NCBI GenBank assembly: GCA_027531445.1
Contig: JAPZRK010000004.1
Coordinates: 1 to 64,000 of the forward strand
Direction: 5' to 3'
Source of the DNA: Leptospira sp.
GTDB taxonomy: Bacteria > Spirochaetota > Leptospiria > Leptospirales > Leptospiraceae
DNA length: 64,000 nucleotides
Positions 51,878 to 62,063 of this stretch are shown in pieces. The notes below the pieces were generated by a model. It searched no databases, was not told the DNA's origin, and saw only the letters and a list, made by a program, of their open reading frames with translations. The first letter of the stretch is position 1. Every line of letters starts with the position of its first letter. Made by a program: the position numbers and the translations under genes.

Positions 51878-54800
51878 CTAGTTTTCTGCTCCTGAAATCT
51901 TGATCTTTTCGAGAGGTAATTCACCAAAAACTTCTGGGGAATACATTGCCTCTACCCTTGCTCCTGGCATTGAAAAACTGCCAGGATGATTCAATTGTAT
52001 CGTATATTCGATCACGTGATTTCCTTGTGGAAGGTATTCAAAATATGCCCTATAGTGACTAAATGACTTTTCCTCAAATGTTGGAGATTCGAAATCTTGT
52101 TGGATAATGGAGCCCTGCAAAATTTTTGATTCCTTACCCAATCCACGACCCATATGAATGGACCCAGAGGGAATTGCATCTTCCACAACGACCCAAGTTT
52201 TATCGGAATCCGCTTGGATTTCTAGACGAACCTTGATGACATCACCTTTTGTCCAAATTCCACTATTTGCTCGAACGATGGGTGTTACCGTTCGCTTCAA
52301 CGTATAACCACTATTTAGTGGTTTTGTGAGCGGAATACGACTTCTTACTTCCCAAGACAACCATGGTTTGCCTTTTCCATTATAAACCATTGTTATATCT
52401 TTTGGTGATTCACCAACACGAACTGTATTTGTGTTCGCATCCGGTTTATTGGGATCTAAAATCGTTTCTTTGCCCGCGTCCGTTAGAGTAACCACTCCAC
52501 CAGACACCTTTTCAGATTCTAAAATTTTGGCCGCCCGCTCCATTGCTAAAACGCCATAAGCATTGCCCAGTGTCGTATCCCATCTCCCGTTACGCTGTTT
52601 TTTGAGAAGACCTTTTACGATACGTGGAAGATCTTTTTTATAACTTGGGTCAGCCAATGCCCACAGTGTTAACCGTGACATTGTATAATCTGTTGAGCCT
52701 AAAATCCACCAGGGAGATGTAAAATTTTTATCTGCAATGACTAACTCGGTTCCTTGCAAGTTCAATCTAGAACGCAAAATCGAAGTTAATCGACTTTTTG
52801 ATTTTTCATCGGCTGAAGTCACACGATTCGATATCTCTAAAAGGTCTATAATAGATGCGGTAGGCAACAACTCCATATTGCGTAAAAGTGGACTGACTGA
52901 GTCCCAGGTCAATGTTTCGTATCTAGAAAGTGCCTCAGTAACAATGATTTTGCGAACGATTGTATCCGCTCCAAATGTCCATCTATCTCCCCGAATGGTT
53001 CCAGCCAAATATCCGCGAAGACTATCAGTCATCTTTGTGGTAAATTCGCCACTGAGTGCAAAACCTGCAAGTTTTGCAGATGTTAAAACGTAGGCGGTTA
53101 AAATTTCACTTCCAGATTCCATTTTTGGAAAGTATTTAACAAAACCATTTTCATCCAAATAACCACCTAATTCGGACTCGATCTGCTTCCACCTTGACGT
53201 ACTTCTTAGCCCAATTGCAGTAGAGACACGTTGCTCCATACAATTATAAGGATAATTTTGAAAATAGGAATCTACAGACTTCAAATTGCCCATGATGGAT
53301 GGAGCAACTGATACCTTCAGTTTGGCTTCTTTGCCGACAGAATCGTTAGGTGCTTGGACCCTTTCTTCAAATTTCCCTTCGATTTGAACAAGTCCCGCCA
53401 TATAAACCGATTCTTTCACAACGGGTGAGACTTTTTGTTCAACCAAAATGCTATCGATTACGTTTCCAGCCGTATCAAGCACATCTAAGGTGAACGTTCT
53501 TGCCATTGTATCTTCAGGGACTTGCAAATTCCAAAAGATTGGATTTGTCGAATTTGGCTTTAGCTCTACTTTTTTCTCACCTACAACAAAAGCAGGAGTT
53601 TTGAGTTTTGGATTTGACCTTGCCGTTTCACTAGACTTCAAACGAACGGAAAGGGATTTTGATTCACTTGATGCATTCCGTATGGTGAACTCATGATCTA
53701 ACAAATCACCTTCCCTAGCTACACTTGTTAAACCGGAAAATGTTTGAATCTCTTGTGTTGATTGAATGGTTGCAGAGCCTGTTCCAAATTCATTAGTACC
53801 AGAATTGGCAACTGCAACAATTTTAAATGAAGTCAATGAATCATTGAGTGGAAAGCTAACAGTAGCTTTACCGTCTTTGTCAAGGAGGATCTTCCCTTTC
53901 CAATAAACGAGCGTATTAAATAGATTTCGAGTAGGAGACTTTCCGCCTCCGCCTCCCGTAGGTCGCGCTTTCAGACCAAAATGTCTACGTCCAATGATCT
54001 GAGACTGTCCAGTTGACGTTCCAACATCCAATCCGCGAAGCCCCATCATTGAATCTAGTAGTTTCCAGGTTGGATTGGGCGATAGTTCCAAAAGAGCTTC
54101 ATCAACGACAGCGACCAATACCTCACCTCCGGCCTTCGGAGGTTTGCCAGAAGAATCTAAAACTGTGATGGTTGAATTTACTGTCTCTCTTGTTTTAAAC
54201 TTATCCTTGTTTGGTTTGACGGAAACCTTAAGCTCAAATGGTTTCCATCCAACGCGAATTGGAGCTAAACCCATCCGAAACGAAGGTCGCCCTAAATCCA
54301 CAAGTGCCGTTGCCTTTGGCTCACCTACCCTTCCACGTATCAGAAGAGCCGACAAATATACATTTGGTGCATATTCTTTTTTGATAGGAATGGTCACAAA
54401 TGGATTACTACCAGTTACATTAAAAACAAACGAATCGATCACACCTTCTCTTTCGACTGTAATCAAAGCAGTTGCATCTCGAAATGGAGATTTGAGTTGT
54501 AACTTGAGATTGTCGCCAATTTCAGTATACTTCTTTTCAGGAATAACGTCCATTCGGTTGTGGTCAGTGGCTTCAAACCACGTATCCTCAGACGATGCAA
54601 CATAGACGCTATAAGTAGAATTTGTTGTATTTCCGTTATCATCTTCTGTAGTCGCACTAAAAAGTATTTCTCCAGAACTTGGTGATGGTCTATCACAATC
54701 AAGAATTCCTTTATCGTTCGTCTTTCCTTCACAATAAACGCCTAAATCCTTTACTTCTTTATAATGTTCATACGCATAGAATCCCCCAACCAGTCTTTTG

Positions 54801-57523
54801 CGATTGGAATAAAATACTTGTGAATAGGCTTTTACCTTAACTTTCTGATTCTTTTTCGGAGCATTTTTTAAATCTAGGGCAATGACCTGCATCTCCACTT
54901 TCTCTTTAGAAAACATCCAACCTTTCGTTTGAATTCCGAGATGAATTCCAGCGCGATAGACAGGAAAACTTCGATATACTGTTTGGATCTCTCCGTTCGG
55001 ATCATTGTATTCCATTTCAACTTCTAATGCGGAGTCGGCTTTGATCTCTTTGATATCTTTAAAAGTAAAGTTTCCAAATCCTTTCTCATCTAATGTTAGT
55101 TTTTCGGCTTTAAAAATCTTATGATTTCCATTTTGCTCCTCTTCGACTGGATCTTCTTCAGAGTATCCACTCACAAGGACCTTGCCGGGAACAATTTCCT
55201 CGGGATGAAATGAAAAGGCCGCATCATCTTCGTTTGGATTATAGGGTCTTTGACTAATCATCCCTCGAATGAGCACAGGCATAGAACCTGCACCACCGCC
55301 TGACAAATACTGAAGGTTTAAATCTACTTTTGCTTTTTTAGGTGAAACTAAATATGTTTGGTTGTCAACAAGCTGGATTCCACCTTTTAGCGCGGGAAGA
55401 CGGAATTCTTCGACCTTAAATGTTGCAATTGTGTTTCCGTAAGAATCATCCTCTTCTGATGCTGGGTAATAAACTCTGTAAGTTCCAAGCCTCGCATTTT
55501 TTGGGATCACAAACTCTGACTCAGATGTACCCGGAAAAGACCATACAAGTGGAAATGAAAATTTCTCACCAGATCCATCATGCTGTATCATTACTTTTTT
55601 CGGATAGAATTTTGGATCTGATGCAATGAGGCCTTGAATCGAATGACCTCGTCTAAAATGTTTTAGGTGAGCAGTCTCCCCAGCACGAAAAAGGGTTCTA
55701 TCAAGTACGATTGCTTGTATATCGGATGCATCCGAATAGGAGTATGATGGAAGATTGAATCGCCATGACTCGATACCTTGGTCCCAAGTGCTCGAAGTAA
55801 ATGAAACATCTCCATTCTTTTCTGCAAAAACAGTTAAACCACTTCCCATTTCATAATATCCACAGTATGGGATGTCACCCTTGGCAAATTTTCCTAATTT
55901 CAAAATCCCATCTTTTCCCGTAACACCCGTTGCACGAACAGTACCTTTACAGTCGATAATTTTTATGATTACACCGGATTCTGGAATTGCTTTATCCAAG
56001 GTTGTAACCCAAACTAAACTGCTATCCGATCCCCACTTAAAATGAACGGCGAGATTTGTTACTAATGCACTGGACGCGACATACATTTTCCCTTTTTTTT
56101 CAAGTAAACTTGAACCCAAGACATCGCTTGCAAGTTCAACAACGTAAAAGCCTGGCTTCTCTAAAGGGATACCAACAACTTCCATAGGTTTTTTGCCATT
56201 TGGTTTTGGAAGGATGGTTTTTTCTGGAGTAATTCCAGTTATGCTCCCATCAAAAATACTTTTTTCTCTTTGGTGTTTGGATAAAGCGATGAACCATTTT
56301 TGTATTTCCAATGGATCAAGTGTACGTTTTGCACTCGAACTTACACCCAAATCTGCCTTAATCATCGGAATTTGAGCTTCTAGATTTCTTAAGGTAACTG
56401 GAATCGCTGGATTTGCATTCGCTTCCAAAATCCCAAATTTTGCCGCAAATTTTGCAAGTGGTGGAAAATCCGCAGTCTTTACTGTCAAAGGGAATGTTCC
56501 GATGTTTACCAACTTTCTTCCCATTTCATCTTCAATCGAATTTGGAATCTCTATGGTAAACTCTGAGTTTTCTGGGAATGGACCAGGGAAATCTACATAA
56601 TGAGAACTATCCTCTCCCAAAGTTTCTGTTTGTAAATTTGACTTAAACTCTTTTCCATCCTTAGATTTAAGTGTAATGTACTTTAAATCTTTTGTGGAGA
56701 CGGAAGACGTAAAATACAAGCGCATAGGTAAAATGGGAATACAATTCGCCTTTGCATTGACTCGATCACAAGAAAAACTAACAGAAAAAGGCGATCTGAC
56801 AGAATAATTATAAATTTGATCCTCCGCAATTTCACCACCTAAACTCGCGCGTATCCCTTGTCCCCAGACTAGTTGGACATTTTTATCCGGTAAAAACGTT
56901 TGTCTTGAGCGAATCAGTACAACAGATTCATTATCTTCTGACTCATTTGCTTTGAGGATACTCTTTCTTTCTTTGCCTTCAATCACTTCAACAGGGATTC
57001 TATTGGAAAGCTCCGTTACAGAAAAATAGGCAAACTTTTTCACTGTAGAAATATCTGGTTTTGCATCCAAATGTAAGATAAAGATTTGATCTTCATCGAT
57101 GGTATTTCCCGAATAAGGTGAAGAATACACGATTGATGGACCGCCTGTGTCAAATTGAAATTTTGTTTCACCATTTAACATATTGCCTTTCAATGATTTG
57201 ATATCAGGTGAAGCGACAAATTTGCATACTGCTCCACCAGGCATTTCTTTTTCAAATTCGTAAACCCAAGTAGATGAATCGATCCATCGCCCCGTACCCG
57301 GAAAAGGACAATCGATCTTAAATATATCGGACTTAGGTCTGGGATCTCCTATAGAAACAATAGGTTCGGAAAATCTAACTTGTATTTGTTTTACTTGTTT
57401 CGCCGCACCAGTGGGTGTAAACAATTCGACGTATAAGCCTGTACCTTGGGAAAAATGGGTAGTATGAAAGAAAAAACATAAGAAAAGAAAAATAACTCTC
57501 AGAAAGAACCTGTTGTTTGCCAT
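51878..57523 (-). CDS. Giant alpha-2-macroglobulin-like protein with thioester motif
   Basis: This 1881-residue exported protein has a signal peptide (FFLRVIFLFLCFFFHTTHF). It has MG domains with ALVTNLAVHFKWGSDSSLVWVTTLDKA (MG region) and YRVYYPASEED, bait-like middle parts, then the A2M region with SFPLNDSLTSFKIVAVANSGTNEFGTG. The thioester block NYPYNCMEQRVSTAIG has Cys1428 in the CxEQ position (codon at 53240-53242), so the covalent trapping chemistry should be intact. Bacterial A2M proteins (YfhM/YfaS) trap proteases in the periplasm. The usual pbpC partner is absent. It lies 67 bases after the 57591 gene. Confidence 0.92.
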   Translation of the reverse strand: MANNRFFLRVIFLFLCFFFHTTHFSQGTGLYVELFTPTGAAKQVKQIQVRFSEPIVSIGDPRPKSDIFKIDCPFPGTGRWIDSSTWVYEFEKEMPGGAVCKFVASPDIKSLKGNMLNGETKFQFDTGGPSIVYSSPYSGNTIDEDQIFILHLDAKPDISTVKKFAYFSVTELSNRIPVEVIEGKERKSILKANESEDNESVVLIRSRQTFLPDKNVQLVWGQGIRASLGGEIAEDQIYNYSVRSPFSVSFSCDRVNAKANCIPILPMRLYFTSSVSTKDLKYITLKSKDGKEFKSNLQTETLGEDSSHYVDFPGPFPENSEFTIEIPNSIEDEMGRKLVNIGTFPLTVKTADFPPLAKFAAKFGILEANANPAIPVTLRNLEAQIPMIKADLGVSSSAKRTLDPLEIQKWFIALSKHQREKSIFDGSITGITPEKTILPKPNGKKPMEVVGIPLEKPGFYVVELASDVLGSSLLEKKGKMYVASSALVTNLAVHFKWGSDSSLVWVTTLDKAIPESGVIIKIIDCKGTVRATGVTGKDGILKLGKFAKGDIPYCGYYEMGSGLTVFAEKNGDVSFTSSTWDQGIESWRFNLPSYSYSDASDIQAIVLDRTLFRAGETAHLKHFRRGHSIQGLIASDPKFYPKKVMIQHDGSGEKFSFPLVWSFPGTSESEFVIPKNARLGTYRVYYPASEEDDSYGNTIATFKVEEFRLPALKGGIQLVDNQTYLVSPKKAKVDLNLQYLSGGGAGSMPVLIRGMISQRPYNPNEDDAAFSFHPEEIVPGKVLVSGYSEEDPVEEEQNGNHKIFKAEKLTLDEKGFGNFTFKDIKEIKADSALEVEMEYNDPNGEIQTVYRSFPVYRAGIHLGIQTKGWMFSKEKVEMQVIALDLKNAPKKNQKVKVKAYSQVFYSNRKRLVGGFYAYEHYKEVKDLGVYCEGKTNDKGILDCDRPSPSSGEILFSATTEDDNGNTTNSTYSVYVASSEDTWFEATDHNRMDVIPEKKYTEIGDNLKLQLKSPFRDATALITVEREGVIDSFVFNVTGSNPFVTIPIKKEYAPNVYLSALLIRGRVGEPKATALVDLGRPSFRMGLAPIRVGWKPFELKVSVKPNKDKFKTRETVNSTITVLDSSGKPPKAGGEVLVAVVDEALLELSPNPTWKLLDSMMGLRGLDVGTSTGQSQIIGRRHFGLKARPTGGGGGKSPTRNLFNTLVYWKGKILLDKDGKATVSFPLNDSLTSFKIVAVANSGTNEFGTGSATIQSTQEIQTFSGLTSVAREGDLLDHEFTIRNASSESKSLSVRLKSSETARSNPKLKTPAFVVGEKKVELKPNSTNPIFWNLQVPEDTMARTFTLDVLDTAGNVIDSILVEQKVSPVVKESVYMAGLVQIEGKFEERVQAPNDSVGKEAKLKVSVAPSIMGNLKSVDSYFQNYPYNCMEQRVSTAIGLRSTSRWKQIESELGGYLDENGFVKYFPKMESGSEILTAYVLTSAKLAGFALSGEFTTKMTDSLRGYLAGTIRGDRWTFGADTIVRKIIVTEALSRYETLTWDSVSPLLRNMELLPTASIIDLLEISNRVTSADEKSKSRLTSILRSRLNLQGTELVIADKNFTSPWWILGSTDYTMSRLTLWALADPSYKKDLPRIVKGLLKKQRNGRWDTTLGNAYGVLAMERAAKILESEKVSGGVVTLTDAGKETILDPNKPDANTNTVRVGESPKDITMVYNGKGKPWLSWEVRSRIPLTKPLNSGYTLKRTVTPIVRANSGIWTKGDVIKVRLEIQADSDKTWVVVEDAIPSGSIHMGRGLGKESKILQGSIIQQDFESPTFEEKSFSHYRAYFEYLPQGNHVIEYTIQLNHPGSFSMPGARVEAMYSPEVFGELPLEKIKISGAEN

Positions 57524-57590
57524 ATCTCGGAAAGTATAGCAATCTGAGCTTTCTTTGGGAATGAAAATTTGTTACTCTTTACAATCTAGT

Positions 57591-58394
57591 TCAGAATTTT
57601 TTCCGAAGACGTAAAACAACGATCGACCAGATAAAGCTCAAGAGAAGGATAGAAAGTGCGGAAATCAAACCTTTCTTTTGCATTTCGTTTTCTCCTCCGT
57701 TTCGCCAGACCAAAAATATTGAGTTTTCTTTTGGAATCATTCCTTTCACAGAGCGTTTTTCGGAGTCCCAGATCATTTCCTTCAGAACTACACCGCCAGC
57801 TACATTTGGATCAAACTCACAATTTTTATCTTTTTCCGCATAACAAAGAGCATATAATGACAATTCTTTATTTGGGTTTTGTTGGGAAACGATCGGGGCA
57901 AATTTAAAAAAAAGCACAGGCCCATAATATTTGGCACTTCCTCTCGCTCTTACCATAAGTGGTGCCAAAAAGCTACCGCCTAATTCTTCATTAATCTTAT
58001 AATCCTTCAAAAAGATATATTTAAACTCGCTGTTTTTTTCTACCAAAGTTGGATCTAAATGATGGATACTTGTGATCCCACTAATAAAACCAATGTAATC
58101 CCCCAAAAATAAAATGGATACGCCACCACTTAACAATGCAAATAAGACAGCGAGTAGGATCACATATCCTAATTTTGAAATCAACATGATTCCAAGAAAC
58201 AAAAGTGGCAAAAAAAGAATCAGTAGTGCCCAAACCGATAGAGAAACTGGCAAAAATAGCCCGAAAGGAAAAAGTAACAATGCAAAACCTAAAATAAAAA
58301 AAAGTCCTATCAATAGTAATTTCTGATAGGATCCGTTTGGATCGGGTCGTTCGGGTTTAAACCTTCGTTTGTTTTCTACAAATCCCAGAATCAT
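57591..58394 (-). CDS. Unknown polytopic membrane protein of the A2M run
   Basis: I do not recognise a family for this 267-residue protein. There are several hydrophobic segments between about 28 and 120 (LLLIGLFFILGFALLLFPFG, ALLILFLPLLFLGIMLI, VILLAVLFALLSGGVSILFLG), a soluble loop of about 110 residues (about 120-235) and a last segment at 243-260 (LISALSILLLSFIWSIVVLRL) before a basic tail. It overlaps the 58391 gene by 4 bases and lies before the A2M gene. The context suggests a membrane partner of the A2M protein. Confidence 0.7.
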   Translation of the reverse strand: MILGFVENKRRFKPERPDPNGSYQKLLLIGLFFILGFALLLFPFGLFLPVSLSVWALLILFLPLLFLGIMLISKLGYVILLAVLFALLSGGVSILFLGDYIGFISGITSIHHLDPTLVEKNSEFKYIFLKDYKINEELGGSFLAPLMVRARGSAKYYGPVLFFKFAPIVSQQNPNKELSLYALCYAEKDKNCEFDPNVAGGVVLKEMIWDSEKRSVKGMIPKENSIFLVWRNGGENEMQKKGLISALSILLLSFIWSIVVLRLRKKF

Positions 58395-59503
58395 TTTTTA
58401 TATCCCTTAATTTGTACATCACTTCTGATAACTTTCCAATATGATTCGCCTATTTCTTTTTCTTGTTCTGGATATGATAGGGATAAAAACATACCTATTG
58501 GAGATTTATAATAGTAGTATTCTCTCATAATAGAATATGAAATGATACCTGTTTCATCTACTACTTTGAAACGGCTTATATAGTCCTTACCCTCCTCCGT
58601 CCTAACAAAATTTCGTTCTAAAATGATTTTTGAATTTAAGGCTCTTTCCTTGTCCCAAAATTTATAATAGTTTTTTGTTGTAAAAAGATTTGGAGATTCA
58701 TCAAAAGTGGTGCCAATTGAAAGTAAGATCTTTCTTGATACCTTTGAAGTTAGGCCCGTTTGCTGAAGTGCCATAGCTTCTTCCATATCATCCCAACCTT
58801 CATTTCGAATGGGTGCCAAAAATTCAACGAATCGAACGAGTCGCATTGTAGTTCGATCTATCTTTTTATACTTGCCTGCTTCTTTTTTGAATAATCCCTC
58901 ATACCGTAAATTTGGTGGAATTTGGATCTGATAACGGAAAACCTCAGATTCTAAATACAAATTACCCAATTTCTCTCGCGTACCTTCGTAACAACCATAA
59001 GGATCCGTCGCCTGAATCATCTCATGCGGTTTATCATCATACTTTGATCGTAAAAGATTCGAAATTTGATTTGCTGATTTTGCCCATGGAGGTGAAAAAT
59101 TTTTCTGAACCCGCTCATACAACCTTTGACACAAACCGATGCCCTTTCCTAAAAACAGTGCATCCATATTTCTATTTACACGAATCAATGCCAACATTTC
59201 ACTCAATGCTAAATCAGCATCACCTAGCAGAGGAAATTCTCTTCTATAATCATTATCTATGGTATATTGAATTTTCATCGATGGATAAATATGAAAATTA
59301 CGACCAAAAGCATCTTGATCTAGTTTGATTTTGCCCACATCTTTGGAGGCCGATAAAAATCGAAAATAGCTTCTGCTTTCTTCTTCACGAGCATCCTGTA
59401 TCCAGGGTTTTTCGAGGAGAGGATCAACGATTAACTCACGCTCAGACGAAATAGGTTGGAATTGAACAGCGAGAAAAAGAATTAACACTCCTTTTCTCAG
59501 CAT
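58391..59503 (-). CDS. Unknown exported protein of the A2M run
   Basis: No family is recognised for this 370-residue protein. A signal peptide (GVLILFLAVQFQPISSE) precedes a soluble part with few aromatic clusters, for example YFRFLSASKDVGKIKLDQDAF, and DPYGCYEGTREKLGNLYLE. It is probably periplasmic. It overlaps the 57591 membrane protein gene by 4 bases and is preceded by the 59507 gene with a 3-base gap, so the three are likely transcribed with the A2M gene. Confidence 0.68.
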   Translation of the reverse strand: MLRKGVLILFLAVQFQPISSERELIVDPLLEKPWIQDAREEESRSYFRFLSASKDVGKIKLDQDAFGRNFHIYPSMKIQYTIDNDYRREFPLLGDADLALSEMLALIRVNRNMDALFLGKGIGLCQRLYERVQKNFSPPWAKSANQISNLLRSKYDDKPHEMIQATDPYGCYEGTREKLGNLYLESEVFRYQIQIPPNLRYEGLFKKEAGKYKKIDRTTMRLVRFVEFLAPIRNEGWDDMEEAMALQQTGLTSKVSRKILLSIGTTFDESPNLFTTKNYYKFWDKERALNSKIILERNFVRTEEGKDYISRFKVVDETGIISYSIMREYYYYKSPIGMFLSLSYPEQEKEIGESYWKVIRSDVQIKGYKK

Positions 59504-59506
59504 AAC

Positions 59507-60982
59507 TTACGCCTTATATTTTGATTGGAGAAAATTCAAAGCCATAGTGAAAATGCGAGTAAACTCTTTTTTGTGTGCCTCATCATTAACTCGTGATAAA
59601 ATTCCTTTTAATGTCCTTTGAACCACATCATAATTTGGAGCATCAAAAAAGGCTTTTTGAATGTGTGGCCATGCAAGTCTCACGAGGTTTACAAACTCAG
59701 GAGAACCCTTTTTTAACTCAATTATAACTCGATCTAGTGTCATTTTTACCCATTGGAAGTTTCTCAACTTCTCCAAAAGATAAACAAGCGTTTGATGTTG
59801 AAATTGTGTTTTAGATGTAATTCCATTAAAAATTTCTTCCCAAGCAACACTCTCCCCTTTTTGTTCTTTGAGTAATGTTGTTCTTAGAGAAATTAATGTT
59901 TTTTCAAACTCACCGAGTCCCCTCAACCAGTTTTGGTAACCTACTTGGTCTGCTTTTTGTTGGAAACTTGTAATTTGTGATGTGAGATCAATAAACTCTT
60001 TGATCGAATAACTTTCTGCAGTCTCGAAAAGTGGATCTACGGGAGATACTTCTTCTATCGGTTCAGGCACCTGCTCAGGAATGTCACCAAAATCATCAAG
60101 CATTGGATCTGAATCAGGTTCGTTTGACTCTTCTGAATGTGTATTAGGTGCTTCTGCGGGTGTGTCCCCTTCAAACTCAAGGTCTTCGATTTCATAATCA
60201 TCTTTCGGAGCACCTTTTTTGGGCAACTCTTCCATCGGCGAATCGCTGATTGGTGGTCCCATTTGTATGTCTAACTTTTTACCGGTCAATCCCTCGCCAA
60301 ATAACTCTACAATTTCTTGTAAGATCGATTTTTCTTGAACGGGGATGATACTTACTTTTTTGACTGGAGGAGGAGGCGGAGCATTGGCTTGAGTCAATGC
60401 CGCAGTTAAAGAAGGAGGAGGAGCTTTTTCATCGGGAGAATTTGTGATGGCTAGAGCTGCCTTTGCGGATTCAGCCATCAATCCTTGTGGTTCGATGATC
60501 TCTCCTGTTTTTTCATTTTCAAGCACGAGTAAAATGCCTTTCTCCACAAAACGAAAACCAGCCGGGAACTTAAATGCCAAACGTTCAACGATTTCTTCGG
60601 TGATTCGATCGTAGTGAACACCTGGAGAATTTTCAATTTTTTCAAGCTCTTGGGCTCGAAGCTTTTCTTTTACTTTGCCAAGGACATCGATAAAGTTTGA
60701 ATTCAAATAATTAGAAATTTCATTTTGAGGGACACCTAACAAGGTTGCCAACTGTGGAAGATGTTCAAAAAAATGGTCTGTTTTTTTGATGTTGGCTGTC
60801 ATGTATGCTTTCACAGACTTGACGATCTCATCTATCTTCCCTGGATCTGTATTTTTTGATTTGAGAACTTTTTTAAATATATCTATATGAGCGTGAAAAT
60901 AGGATAAAAATTCACCATAAGCCGTGAATTCGTATTCCCCTTGTCCCGTTTTTTCTAATACTTTTTTGGCGTTGTCTGTCAT
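59507..60982 (-). CDS. Unknown soluble protein with Pro/Glu-rich linker
   Basis: No family is recognised for this 491-residue protein. The N-terminal part (about 1-170) is helix-rich (YGEFLSYFHAHIDIFKKVL, LATLLGVPQNEISNYLNSN). A low-complexity linker (about 180-330) is rich in Pro, Glu, Asp and Ser (for example NAPPPPPVKK and PEQVPEPIEEVSPVDP). A second helical domain fills the C-terminus (about 340-490). No signal peptide or membrane segment is seen, so it is cytoplasmic. It heads the run before the exported protein and the A2M gene. Confidence 0.7.
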   Translation of the reverse strand: MTDNAKKVLEKTGQGEYEFTAYGEFLSYFHAHIDIFKKVLKSKNTDPGKIDEIVKSVKAYMTANIKKTDHFFEHLPQLATLLGVPQNEISNYLNSNFIDVLGKVKEKLRAQELEKIENSPGVHYDRITEEIVERLAFKFPAGFRFVEKGILLVLENEKTGEIIEPQGLMAESAKAALAITNSPDEKAPPPSLTAALTQANAPPPPPVKKVSIIPVQEKSILQEIVELFGEGLTGKKLDIQMGPPISDSPMEELPKKGAPKDDYEIEDLEFEGDTPAEAPNTHSEESNEPDSDPMLDDFGDIPEQVPEPIEEVSPVDPLFETAESYSIKEFIDLTSQITSFQQKADQVGYQNWLRGLGEFEKTLISLRTTLLKEQKGESVAWEEIFNGITSKTQFQHQTLVYLLEKLRNFQWVKMTLDRVIIELKKGSPEFVNLVRLAWPHIQKAFFDAPNYDVVQRTLKGILSRVNDEAHKKEFTRIFTMALNFLQSKYKA

Positions 60983-61077
60983 ATTTTGAAGTCCTCTCTA
61001 CCCCATATGATTTTTAGAATTGGTCAAGAGTTTTACGATAGGATTGACGAAATCCAAGCAAGGCAAATTTTAGATAT

Positions 61078-61350
61078 ATGAATGCTCTTCTGAAAGTCCT
61101 AATCGCTCTCAGCATCTTCTTTGTCTTTACTCATTGCCAGAAGAGAGAAGACAAAACGGTCCAAAGAAACCTTCTTACATTTATTGTCGGATGCACCGGC
61201 GGATCCTTAAGTGCTTGCCAGGCGGCCTGTGTGGAAGCATATCCCAATCTCACCAGTTCGAATTACCCTCAGGTTTCTACATGCAATTCAAATTGTTCCA
61301 ATTATTGTAGTCTTACAAACGTTTACCTGATCCTCCAAAGCCAAAGATAA
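61078..61350 (+). CDS. Small Cys-rich lipoprotein
   Basis: This 90-residue protein begins with a lipoprotein signal (LKVLIALSIFFVFTHC, Cys20). The mature part has seven further cysteines (VGCTG, LSACQAACVEAY, STCNSNCSNYC), fit for disulfides in the envelope. Function is unknown. It is alone on the plus strand, 95 bases from the 60982 start and converging with rsmE. No clear ribosome binding site lies near the ATG. Confidence 0.65.
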   Translation: MNALLKVLIALSIFFVFTHCQKREDKTVQRNLLTFIVGCTGGSLSACQAACVEAYPNLTSSNYPQVSTCNSNCSNYCSLTNVYLILQSQR

Positions 61351-61382
61351 ACGACCATCGTTTAGATCCATTCAGGGCACAA

Positions 61383-62063
61383 TCACGTGCCAAAGGCGAG
61401 TAAAGATGCGGCTACAATTCCCGCTGTCTCCGTTCTCAAGATTCCACCTTGCCATTTGACTCTCCTGATCTTGTATCCGTCCATCAATTTGATTTCTTCC
61501 GGATGAAAACCACCTTCCGGACCGATCAGTGGGATTTTATCAACAAAGTCTGAAACTTGAAACGGAGTCGAACTATACGGATCCATTACGATCACGTTTT
61601 GTTGCTCTTTTTGTATCCAGTCCGTTGCATCTACGACTTCCATTTGCAAAAGGTCTGGTTGGTGTGATTGACTGGCGGCTTCAGCGACGACTTTTTTTGC
61701 CCTTTCTAAATTGAACTCCTTTCGGATCGAGTGTTGAAAAACACAGAAATACACTTTGGAGATCCCAATTTCTGTAGCCTTTTGCAAAAAAAAATCTAGA
61801 CGATTCCCTTTCGGAAGGGCAATTGCTAACGAATGTTCTTTTTGTTTGCGAACGAGATCTCGTTCTTCCACTAGAGTTAAATGTTTGATGCCAGGAACAA
61901 AAGAATAAAGGTATGATTTCCCAAAACCATCTCGTATTTCGAGATGATGAGGATTTTTGTTCAAACGCCTGGCTCGTTCGTGTGATAGTTCTTCGGGAGT
62001 TAAGGTGATTTTTGGGGATGGTTTGAATCCTTCGCGGAAAACAATTAAATCCCCTTCTGTCAT
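61383..62063 (-). CDS. rsmE: 16S rRNA m3U1498 methyltransferase RsmE
   Basis: This 226-residue SPOUT methyltransferase has an N-terminal PUA-like domain (about 1-75) and a C-terminal trefoil-knot domain with ALPKGNRLDFFLQKATEIGISKVYF, KVVAEAASQSHQPDLLQ, LIGPEGGFHPEEI and LRTETAGIVAASLL. RsmE methylates U1498 in the decoding site of 16S rRNA using S-adenosylmethionine. It overlaps the upstream LolA-like gene by 4 bases. Confidence 0.95.
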   Translation of the reverse strand: MTEGDLIVFREGFKPSPKITLTPEELSHERARRLNKNPHHLEIRDGFGKSYLYSFVPGIKHLTLVEERDLVRKQKEHSLAIALPKGNRLDFFLQKATEIGISKVYFCVFQHSIRKEFNLERAKKVVAEAASQSHQPDLLQMEVVDATDWIQKEQQNVIVMDPYSSTPFQVSDFVDKIPLIGPEGGFHPEEIKLMDGYKIRRVKWQGGILRTETAGIVAASLLAFGT

